A DNA stretch of 15,208 nucleotides from assembly GCA_025201865.1 (NCBI GenBank), contig MU603045.1:7102-22309 (forward strand), in the 5' to 3' direction. The translations under genes and the position numbers were made by a program. The first letter of the stretch is position 1. Each line of letters starts with the position of its first letter. The notes beneath the pieces are model-generated. The model was given only the letters and a program-made list of their open reading frames with translations. It was not told the DNA's origin and did not search any database. Positions 1 to 6,786 of the stretch are shown in pieces. Source of the DNA: Ramicandelaber brevisporus. Lineage: Eukaryota; Kickxellomycota; Ramicandelaberales; Ramicandelaberaceae.

Positions 1-186
1 TTCCGCCGCTGCTGTTATTGTTGCGATTGCTGCCACTGCGACAGTCCTTCCACCCGGATGTCGCGCAACCGCTGTCTGGGTGTGCGCGCGTGTATCTTCC
101 GCACCGCCATGCCTCTCTGTCTCTATCTTTATCACTCTCTCTTATGTCACCCTCACACACTCTCTCTCGAGATGCACTGCTGAATT

Positions 187-207
187 GGATCTCGGATCTC
201 CGATTCC
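187..207. repeat. 7-bp tandem repeat (GGATCTC)
   Basis: GGATCTC occurs twice head to tail (187-193, 194-200), followed by a diverged CGATTCC copy. It is the first of five short arrays with 7-8 bp units in this non-coding arm. Confidence 0.6.
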
Positions 208-317
208 GCGTGGATTCTGTGAGACTGCGCGCTGTTCCCATGATGGTCGGAGTGTGCAGCGCGGTGTGGCAGATCAATCTCCGACATGGCAGCTGTTTGA
301 CAGGCTGGGGCGATTCG

Positions 318-338
318 ATCGCAGATCGCAGATAGCAG
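318..338. repeat. 7-bp tandem repeat (ATCGCAG)
   Basis: Three head-to-tail copies: ATCGCAG, ATCGCAG and ATAGCAG. The unit is unrelated to that of the neighbouring arrays but has the same length as two of them. Confidence 0.75.
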
Positions 339-353
339 ACAACAAACTGCGAC

Positions 354-379
354 ATGCGAAATGCGAAATGTGAAATGTG
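354..379. repeat. 7-bp tandem repeat (ATGCGAA)
   Basis: ATGCGAA occurs twice, followed by ATGTGAA and a partial ATGTG, so about 3.7 copies with one C-to-T change shared by the last two. Confidence 0.8.
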
Positions 380-437
380 CTGACAAACGAGCATGCAACA
401 CAGTGGTACCTCGTTGTTGTGTCGAGTTGCTCCGCAG

Positions 438-460
438 ATCTGCCAATCTGCCAATCTGCC
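438..460. repeat. 8-bp tandem repeat (ATCTGCCA)
   Basis: ATCTGCCA occurs twice without mismatch, followed by a 7-base partial copy. It is a short perfect array in non-coding DNA. Confidence 0.8.
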
Positions 461-471
461 GAGTTGGCACT

Positions 472-511
472 GCATTCTTGCATTCCTGTATTCTTGCATC
501 GTTACATTCGC
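472..511. repeat. Degenerate 8-bp tandem repeat (GCATTCTT)
   Basis: Five consecutive 8-mers read GCATTCTT, GCATTCCT, GTATTCTT, GCATCGTT and ACATTCGC. The periodicity is clear but the copies have diverged, which suggests an older array than the perfect ones just upstream. Confidence 0.65.
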
Positions 512-969
512 ACTTGGCGTTGCTGAAATGTGGTTGTCTCTCTCTTTATTGCTGTCGCGTAGTCTCTCAAGCACTGGCTCTCGTCACTTGAGTTCGATCG
601 TTCAGTGTGGAGATACGCACCTGATTCTGATCTCAATGGACGCGACTCATTCGGCGTGTTCACCAGCGTCATCCAGTTTGAGCACTCATTGTGTATCTAT
701 TGTACAGATCATCACACATCCATCATCATTACACTGTTTCCACTTTGCGATTTAGCTACCATTTTATTCAAGAGGTTGTCGAATCTTATTAATATACTCT
801 TACTCGCCGCTCACATATACATAGCTCTGTACCTCTACTGTAGATTTCCACCGTGTTCGTCCCAGTCAAACCACTTCGGACCCAACCAGAGAACACTGGC
901 TCAACAAGTACTCACTCAATGCAAGTTTACTCCTTTGTTGCAGCTCATTTCTCACGGAGCCACCTCTTG

Positions 970-975
970 TATAAA
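970..975 (+). promoter_or_regulatory. Canonical TATAAA without an assigned gene
   Basis: A perfect TATAAA lies 530 bases upstream of the carbonic anhydrase ATG. No coding frame follows at usual distance. It may be a chance match, or the core promoter of a non-coding or long-leader transcript. Confidence 0.25.
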
Positions 976-1205
976 GCGCGTAGGGCTGAATGTTTTTAGT
1001 ACTCTCTGAGCGAATCAACCGTGGTGTTCGTGGTGGCAATATCGTTTTCCACAGTGCATGCAAATAGAACAGGAAAATAACGGCACGATGCTTCCGCAAG
1101 TAGTCACGCCATAGTGCTGTCAAGAGGAAAAAGTGTGCTTCCATTTGCACGATGCTTGCTTTTCCTAGTCAACATTCGACCTGTCAAATAGAAAAAAGTA
1201 AGCTA

Positions 1206-1240
1206 AAGTCCGCTCAATGGGCAGTTCTCGGGGCGGACTT
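1206..1240. repeat. Perfect 8-bp inverted repeat with 19-bp spacer
   Basis: AAGTCCGC at 1206-1213 is matched by its reverse complement GCGGACTT at 1233-1240. It lies about 270-300 bases upstream of the carbonic anhydrase start, so it could be a transcription-factor palindrome with CCG and CGG half-sites facing each other, or a weak stem-loop. The arms are exact; the function is unknown. Confidence 0.6.
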
Positions 1241-1280
1241 CAAATAGACAGTGGGATGGTGAACCAGAATCCTTTGTGTA

Positions 1281-1304
1281 GTCGGTCGTTTGGTCGGTTG
1301 GTCG
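1281..1304 (+). promoter_or_regulatory. Phased GTCG motif array in putative promoter
   Basis: GTCG occurs at 1281, 1285, 1293 and 1301, with the last two inside exact TTGGTCG direct repeats 8 bp apart. It sits about 75-100 bp upstream of a TATA-like element. Regular spacing suggests a cluster of factor sites upstream of the carbonic anhydrase gene, but slippage could also produce it. Confidence 0.35.
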
Positions 1305-1379
1305 ATCCTCAATTCTACGACGCTTCCTCCTCGCCTACACGAACATTCGATCCTTGCCCACAAACTCTCTCTTTCCCGA

Positions 1380-1385
1380 TTTATA
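1380..1385 (+). promoter_or_regulatory. TATA-like element of the carbonic anhydrase gene
   Basis: TTTATA lies 121 bases before the ATG. A transcription start about 30-60 bases downstream would give a leader containing the CT-rich tract at 1450-1478, a common arrangement in fungal promoters. This is inferred from position only. Confidence 0.35.
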
Positions 1386-1449
1386 CCCCCTGAACAGAAA
1401 GTCTCCCCCTGGCTGTCAAAACGAACAACCTAACCTGCTCATCAATAAA

Positions 1450-1478
1450 CCTCTTCTCTCTCTCATTCTCTCTCCTTT
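1450..1478 (+). promoter_or_regulatory. Polypyrimidine tract in 5' leader
   Basis: Twenty-nine bases contain a single purine (A at 1465) and end 27 bases before the ATG of the carbonic anhydrase gene. Such CT blocks are frequent just upstream of fungal start codons and often mark transcription start regions. Confidence 0.5.
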
Positions 1479-1505
1479 ATTCTGTGTTTAACAATCGACA
1501 CGGCC

Positions 1506-2339
1506 ATGCGTATCTCACCAACCCTATTTGCACTTGTAGTTGTTGCAACAACCACAACTACACTCGTCACGTTCAATCAAGCTCTTCCCATTGATACTGT
1601 CTCTTCTCCTAAAGCCGCTGTATCTGTTGGAGTTAGCAAACCGCCAAGCAACACCTTTGTCACCGGCCGCAACGTCTCACACGAGGACATCCCCAAGTTG
1701 CTCCTGGAGTCAAACCGCAACTGGGCCAACAAAATCAAGTCTTCCAACCAGACGTACTTTTCCGACCAAGCCAAGGGCCAGGCTCCGCGTATCCTGTGGT
1801 TTGGCTGCAGCGATTCTCGCTTATCGCCCACCACAATCTTGGGCGAGGTTCCATTGGGCGAGATTTTTGTGCATCGCAACATCGCCAACGTGCTGCCAAC
1901 TGACGATCTTTCGAGCAACGCGGTGTTGACGTACGCCGTCGAGCATTTGAAGGTTGATCACATTGTCGTTGCGGGACATACGCAATGTGGAGGCGTTAAG
2001 GCTGCAATATCGGCAAAGTCGCTGGGCTTGCTAGACATGTGGCTGTCGTACATCAAATCTGTGATGCGTGAGAATCAGGCCGAGTTGGATAAGATCCACG
2101 ATGCCGAACAAAAGAATCTGCGTGTCACTGATTTGAATGTAATGAAGGGCGTTGACAACGTTGCATCCGCCAAAGTTGTGCAGGATGCTTGGCGCGCAGG
2201 TCGCAAGTTGGCCGTCCATTCTTGGGTATTCCACATTGAAACTGGATTGATTCGCGATGTGAAACATACAGTCTCGAACATTGACCAGGTGCCTCCAGCG
2301 TATCGCTATGCTGAGCCGGAGAAGCCTGATAGTCATTAA
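1506..2339 (+). CDS. Beta-class carbonic anhydrase, predicted secreted
   Basis: This enzyme catalyses reversible hydration of CO2 to bicarbonate with a zinc cofactor. The 277-residue frame starts at the first ATG after a CT-rich leader. All beta-class zinc ligands are visible: the CSDSR motif gives Cys101 and Asp103 with its dyad partner Arg105, and the GHTQCGG motif gives His158 and Cys161. The FVHRNIAN block (121-128) and the late W-V-F-H-I-x-T-G segment also fit the family. Residues 1-28 form a signal-peptide-like start: one Arg, a hydrophobic core at 7-23, then a small-residue region near Ala26. Two N-glycosylation sequons (Asn56, Asn81) fit passage through the secretory pathway, and there is no KDEL-type tail. 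Most fungal beta enzymes are cytosolic or mitochondrial, so secretion is the unusual point. A mitochondrial presequence is less likely because it lacks basic residues. Confidence 0.93.
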   Translation: MRISPTLFALVVVATTTTTLVTFNQALPIDTVSSPKAAVSVGVSKPPSNTFVTGRNVSHEDIPKLLLESNRNWANKIKSSNQTYFSDQAKGQAPRILWFGCSDSRLSPTTILGEVPLGEIFVHRNIANVLPTDDLSSNAVLTYAVEHLKVDHIVVAGHTQCGGVKAAISAKSLGLLDMWLSYIKSVMRENQAELDKIHDAEQKNLRVTDLNVMKGVDNVASAKVVQDAWRAGRKLAVHSWVFHIETGLIRDVKHTVSNIDQVPPAYRYAEPEKPDSH

Positions 2340-2352
2340 ATAGCATCTTCGG

Positions 2353-2408
2353 TTCTCTCTTTCTCCCATTCTCTCTGCTTTTCTCTTTCTCTCCTCTCCT
2401 CTCTTTTC
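2353..2408 (+). promoter_or_regulatory. Polypyrimidine tract in 3' UTR of the carbonic anhydrase gene
   Basis: Fifty-six bases contain only two purines (2368 and 2377), starting 14 bases after the stop codon. In the transcript this would be a CU-rich element suited to PTB-like RNA-binding proteins. In DNA it is a polypurine-polypyrimidine run able in principle to form a triplex. It also lies in the shared 3' space with the convergent ELYS gene. Confidence 0.5.
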
Positions 2409-2432
2409 GTTTGCAAATGGCTTTTCAATTGA

Positions 2433-2438
2433 ATTAAA
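2433..2438 (+). terminator. Probable poly(A) signal ATTAAA, carbonic anhydrase gene
   Basis: ATTAAA lies 94 bases after the stop codon in an AT-rich stretch containing a directly repeated ATAGTTAA (2439-2446 and 2458-2465). Only about 28 bases separate it from the end of the convergent ELYS frame, so the two transcripts probably overlap at their 3' ends. Confidence 0.4.
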
Positions 2439-2466
2439 ATAGTTAAGTTATATTAAGATAGTTAAA

Positions 2467-5400
2467 TTAGTGTTTACGAGTGGTTGTTGCATTGGCAGTG
2501 CGCTGTGATCGACGCAGCGTGGTTTGAGCCGGAGTATCTGCAACATGATGTACTGCTGATGTAGCTTTAGATGCTGCTCGAGTCGTGCGAGTTGTGCGAG
2601 CTGTCGTCGTTGTTATTGCAGTTGCAGTGGTCGTTAAATCCTTGGCAGCTGCAGCACCGCGTCTCGTTGTAACAGCTGGGGTAGCTGCTGGGGCAGCTTC
2701 GGCAGTGCTGGTGGCAGCTGTGCGAGCACGAGCACGGGTTCTTGGTCCAACAGTGGCAGTAGTGGCTGCGGCTGAAGGGGTCTGTGGCACGACTGGCTGT
2801 TTACGAGTACGAAGAGTGTAGCGAGACACAGTTGGAGGCGCTACTTCATCCACATCCATTGCATTGTTTACTGATGTGGCGACAGGTTTCACAGGAGATG
2901 CATTTGAAGTTACAGCCGCCAAGCTGTATCGAGCAAATGGTGACTTGGGTGGAACTGCCTGTTGTAACTGCTGTTGCTGTGGCTGCTGTAGCTGCTGCTG
3001 TAACTGTTGTTGATGAGGCGATCGATATGGAGATTGCATTTTACCTGGAGTTGGCACTGCAGCAACCGACTTGCGATGGACATCAGGTGAGCCAAATGTA
3101 ACCGCTGATGCAGAGTTTGCCACATCAAGCAACTGCTTCGCGCCAAATGACTTGCGGCGAATGGCTGCTTCAATAGATGGCGTGTGCGGAGCAGATGGCA
3201 GACCAATGAACGGACTCTTGTGCAGCTTCTCAGCCTGAGCAAGCATCGTGCCGTGACGCGCAGTAATCAGAGGAGTAATGCGCTGAGTAGTTTCAGCATT
3301 GATCGGATCAATCTGCATGGCTGAAGATGCACTGGTAGTTTGGTACTGGTCATATGCATCTTGCTCCATCATGGTTTCATTTCTCATCTCACTTTCATCA
3401 ACTGTGGGCTCTGTGATTTGCTCAGCAATCTGTTCAGCAATTGTATCCAATAGAGTCTTTGGAGGTTCATCCATCGACTGCTGTTCCTCCTCAGTGTCCG
3501 CGGCTGTTGAGGATACAACAGTTGTTCGCTTACTAGAGACACCGGCAGCACTTGCAATTCGCTTCTTGATGGCAATATCGCTCTTGTCCATAATCTCTAG
3601 TTGAACTTTAGGCAGCAACTTCTTCACATTGTCGACAATCATCTCACGTTCTCTTTGAATAGCCAACTCTTTTGGAGTCAGTCTGTTAATGTTACTATTT
3701 TCATTCAACTGCTTAATTTCCAAATCACGCAACAACTCATGAACTTTAATCATTTCAATATATCTTCCATGATGCAAGTAATACATTACCAGGAATTCAG
3801 CTCCAATTCTGCTCCGAGCTGATTTGGATCCAAATAACTGCTCACAAAACAACACCAGCACCTTTTCACGCGATTGATCATACGGATACGACAGCAGCTT
3901 GTTTAGTACCACTGCAGTTGGTGTGGATACTAAACAGTGGCGTAGCAGAATAGTAAACAGCGACAATGGTCTGCAATGAGAGGTGGATGGAGCATGCTGC
4001 TGGAAATCGAAAGCCTCGTCCATTCTGCAGTGCAAAAGTGACGTCATGACTAATGGAGCATGCGCAACAATTTGAGCCGTTGACTGTCTACGCTGGCTGA
4101 TGGATGGAACTGATTGCAAATGATTAGAGTCATACCACAAAATATTTCCATCCTCATCTACATTTACATCCGACTGCTCTCCAGCACTCATTTCCTCCAG
4201 TGCAGCATCTGCATCTCCACCAGGCGGCACAACAATCCCAGTGACATCGTTCTCACTGGCATACACAGTTGCACCGTACACTTCAAATCTCGTGGCATAT
4301 GCAAACTCCAGCGCCATGGCATGCTTACCAGATGCAGCAAATGCTCTAAATATACGAACTGCCCAGTCAGCTTCGACTGCTGGATGTGCCAGGTATTGCA
4401 AAGCTCTTTCGTATAGTCCATTGTCCATTGCCCAATATCCATTGATCAACATTTGTAACTGCGGCGATATTCTGTACGTAAGTGCATGGATTGCTGCAGA
4501 AGAATTAACAAACACATCATCATCAAAAATATCAATCATCTTCCATTCGATACTTTGCTGATTATTGCGAGTTAGACTGGCAAACAGCAGCTTGTCCAAC
4601 AATAGATAGTAAACGAGGCAGTTTTGTTTGTTAACTGGCAAGTTGCTACCAGCGATTGCCTCCAGCAAGGAGTTTGCAGCCACTGGAGAGTCAGGTGGAT
4701 ACCCAATATCCTCAGCATCAGCCACGCATAATAAAACATCAACAAACAATTCTCCGTCAGCCAGCTCTTCTCTACGCTTTTGGATCATTTGAATGCGCTC
4801 AGGTGGATATGGATATTCATCATCCGAGTCTGCCATAATGTTTCCATCCAAATCTTGAGATACTGCCCCAAACCACTGCGTGACTTCCAGTGGAGGGTTA
4901 AATGCATCATTAATAACTTCGCTGGCTGCGCCACTTTGTTCATTCACTTCATCATCTGGGATATCACCAGTGTCACCCAAATGAAGAGGCTGGGAGGGCG
5001 AGCCAAGCGCAGTGGCGGCCAATACAACCAAGCCTGTTACTCCATTCGCATCTGCCGCTACGCGCTCACAATGGATAGCCAGAGTAGTTGAAGTCCGGTC
5101 AGTGTACAGTGAGAGTGCATCTGTTAGGCTCGCTTGAGGCAATCTCCATGCAGCCAATAGTCCAGTATCATAGTGAGGCGACGAGAAAATGTGCTGATGG
5201 ATTGATGTAGTTGCAACTGGAGAGCGAGTGTAGTAGCCAACGGCAGAGACTACAGCCAGCGATCCATCCTGGCACTGTAGAATTCTTGCTTCGGTCACAC
5301 CACCAACTCGCTTCGCTGAGCCGTCTGCAGATGCAACAGATGAGCAAACATCGATACCAGCCAGCACTCTACACTGAACTCTCCATCCATCTTGAACATG

Positions 5401-6531
5401 AACTTCGTACGCTGTAATTGAAACTGAGCTGTCGGATTGCTGCTGACCAAGAAGTCGGTGGTTTGGCTGGCCGGCAGCAACTGTTAATATTCCACCAGAT
5501 GACTGGTGGATGTCCAGAGTCGTGATAGGCGTGTTCAGCGCTGGACTCGCGAAAGCTGTGATTGGTTGCATCGATAAACCACTCTGCTGTTCAGCTGCGC
5601 TGTAACTGCGATTGCCATTTCGAGCACTCGATGATGAATAGAATGCAGTTAGTTCAACTTGGCCAGTCGCACTGCCGAATCCAGCAATAACCATTGAATC
5701 TCCACCATATGGGTTTCTTGCCAATGTACTTGACAGCGAGACAATGGCTCCAAACTCGGTGCTGGCATTGCGAACCAGTGCATGGGTCGGTTGTGCATAT
5801 CCTCCGTTATTGGCCGAGTCACTAATCTTGACAGCATACACGTTCGCATCGGAGCTGCCAGCAAGTAGTACTCGATACGGATCCTGACTGTTATCCGATG
5901 GTTCAATCAATTCAGAAATGTGCAATGCGCTTAACACATGTCCACCAGTGACATTGAAGCTGCTGGAAATATCAACAACATCGAGAGATAATCCATTAAT
6001 CATGACAACAATAGGACCATCCTCATTAGTTGCATTCGACAAAATAGATGACGACGAAGACGAAGACACTGAGCGCGACTTGTGCTGTTGCTGCTGTTGT
6101 TGCTGTTGCTGATTAGCAGGACGCCGCTGATGTCTTAGAGGTGAACCCGGTGTCAAATCAGCCAGACTAGCCTGCAAATTGATTACTGCCACCACAAACG
6201 GCGTTCCTGAAGACGCTGCATTGGTTGATGTAAACAAACACGCCTTGCTCAACACGTATTGCTGCGACTCCAACAGATGACGTCTCGTGGAGAGCTGACC
6301 GAGAATGTCTGCAACCGTCAAATACGCGATTGGTTGCTGATACTGCTGATATTGCTGTTGCTGTTGAACTGCCGATGATGACACTGAGAAGGACGCGAGA
6401 AGATCGGGTGTTTGAGCAGCAGCCTGCAGCTCGATCGCAGAAGGTGAGTAACGGCATAACCACGCGCCGTCGGATGAAAAGGCACCGCCAGCTAGATGAT
6501 CCAGCGGCTGGAAACGCGCGTGCAACTCCAT
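2467..6531 (-). CDS. ELYS/MEL-28-type nucleoporin, long form
   Basis: ELYS is a nuclear pore protein that docks to the Nup107-160 (Y) complex and, in animals, to chromatin to seed pore assembly after mitosis. The 1354-residue frame begins at an ATG with G at -3 and +4. Residues 1 to about 565 have recurring beta-strand and small-residue blocks that read as a degenerate beta-propeller, interrupted by Q tracts (one at 141-149) and a Ser run. Residues about 573-985 match the ELYS helical domain as I know it: YPPE start, LVYYLLLDKLL, INGYWAMDNGLYERAL, HGRYIEMIKVHELL, and a final LLPKVQ block. Residues 985-1354 are disordered, with a Q-rich stretch, repeated SP/TP sites and a basic Thr/Arg/Ala-rich end including LRTRKQP and LRRSQR. 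I see no canonical GRP AT-hook core. No intron is apparent. Many fungal orthologues, such as fission yeast Ely5, keep only the helical domain. Confidence 0.88.
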   Translation of the reverse strand: MELHARFQPLDHLAGGAFSSDGAWLCRYSPSAIELQAAAQTPDLLASFSVSSSAVQQQQQYQQYQQPIAYLTVADILGQLSTRRHLLESQQYVLSKACLFTSTNAASSGTPFVVAVINLQASLADLTPGSPLRHQRRPANQQQQQQQQQHKSRSVSSSSSSSILSNATNEDGPIVVMINGLSLDVVDISSSFNVTGGHVLSALHISELIEPSDNSQDPYRVLLAGSSDANVYAVKISDSANNGGYAQPTHALVRNASTEFGAIVSLSSTLARNPYGGDSMVIAGFGSATGQVELTAFYSSSSARNGNRSYSAAEQQSGLSMQPITAFASPALNTPITTLDIHQSSGGILTVAAGQPNHRLLGQQQSDSSVSITAYEVHVQDGWRVQCRVLAGIDVCSSVASADGSAKRVGGVTEARILQCQDGSLAVVSAVGYYTRSPVATTSIHQHIFSSPHYDTGLLAAWRLPQASLTDALSLYTDRTSTTLAIHCERVAADANGVTGLVVLAATALGSPSQPLHLGDTGDIPDDEVNEQSGAASEVINDAFNPPLEVTQWFGAVSQDLDGNIMADSDDEYPYPPERIQMIQKRREELADGELFVDVLLCVADAEDIGYPPDSPVAANSLLEAIAGSNLPVNKQNCLVYYLLLDKLLFASLTRNNQQSIEWKMIDIFDDDVFVNSSAAIHALTYRISPQLQMLINGYWAMDNGLYERALQYLAHPAVEADWAVRIFRAFAASGKHAMALEFAYATRFEVYGATVYASENDVTGIVVPPGGDADAALEEMSAGEQSDVNVDEDGNILWYDSNHLQSVPSISQRRQSTAQIVAHAPLVMTSLLHCRMDEAFDFQQHAPSTSHCRPLSLFTILLRHCLVSTPTAVVLNKLLSYPYDQSREKVLVLFCEQLFGSKSARSRIGAEFLVMYYLHHGRYIEMIKVHELLRDLEIKQLNENSNINRLTPKELAIQREREMIVDNVKKLLPKVQLEIMDKSDIAIKKRIASAAGVSSKRTTVVSSTAADTEEEQQSMDEPPKTLLDTIAEQIAEQITEPTVDESEMRNETMMEQDAYDQYQTTSASSAMQIDPINAETTQRITPLITARHGTMLAQAEKLHKSPFIGLPSAPHTPSIEAAIRRKSFGAKQLLDVANSASAVTFGSPDVHRKSVAAVPTPGKMQSPYRSPHQQQLQQQLQQPQQQQLQQAVPPKSPFARYSLAAVTSNASPVKPVATSVNNAMDVDEVAPPTVSRYTLRTRKQPVVPQTPSAAATTATVGPRTRARARTAATSTAEAAPAATPAVTTRRGAAAAKDLTTTATAITTTTARTTRTTRAASKATSAVHHVADTPAQTTLRRSQRTANATTTRKH

Positions 6532-6786
6532 CGCAACAAGAACGATTAAAGTCTACCTGTTTTGTATACTTTTGTGTGTGTATTTTTTTTTTAATTTCGG
6601 CTTTCGATAGCAAAAAATACAAGTGCAAACCAACTTTGTAATGCTGGCTGCAAACAATATCGATGAATCTCTGAACCGATATTCGAGAACTACAACTAAG
6701 TCGTTAACAATTACGTGTAGCATTGAAAACAAAAGAGGTGAAGAGAGAAAATCAGAGAGAGGGGAGCTTAGTAATGTAAACGTCGG
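6532..6786. other. Intergenic: ELYS promoter and zinc-finger gene 3' end
   Basis: This 255-bp gap lies between two minus-strand genes. Next to the ELYS start it has a 10-bp A/T homopolymer (6583-6592) beside a GT dinucleotide run. In the middle, AATATCG (6656-6662) is matched by CGATATT (6677-6683), a perfect 7-bp inverted repeat with a 14-bp spacer. Near the zinc-finger stop there is a purine run (6731-6766, three pyrimidines), which is CU-rich in the sense of that transcript. I see no small gene here. Confidence 0.55.

Larger units (their letters stand above)
1..1505. other. Long non-coding stretch, upstream region of the carbonic anhydrase gene
   Basis: I find no convincing gene here on either strand. 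The open frames are short (at most about 134 codons), several begin at TTG or GTG, and none reads like a known protein. The region is about five times longer than most other intergenic gaps in the window. The left half (about 110-170) is CT-rich and is followed by several short tandem repeats between 187 and 511. A TATAAA at 970-975 lies too far from the carbonic anhydrase ATG to be its obvious TATA box and could serve an unannotated transcript. I looked for tRNA, 5S rRNA, U-snRNA, U3 and SRP-like sequence and saw none by eye, but structured RNAs cannot be excluded without covariance models. Confidence 0.6.

Noticed and set aside
153-470. Short frames across 18-483 on both strands
   Set aside because: They overlap the tandem repeats, are Ser/Leu-rich from CT tracts and mutually overlapping, with no conserved-looking content.
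605-1009. 134-codon plus-strand open frame
   Set aside because: It begins at GTG, has no internal ATG, shows no recognisable domain, and its hydrophobic patches come from T-rich sequence.
866-1150. 94-codon minus-strand open frame
   Set aside because: The nominal start is GTG; from the first ATG (1144) it is 92 codons without any family motif. It could be a small gene but I cannot support it.
2585-2821. Ala/Val-rich plus-strand frame
   Set aside because: It is the antisense shadow of the Thr/Arg/Ala-rich ELYS tail.
2467-2900. AT-hook motifs in the ELYS tail
   Set aside because: Arg-rich segments are present, but no GRP core flanked by basic residues is seen, so I do not call an AT-hook.
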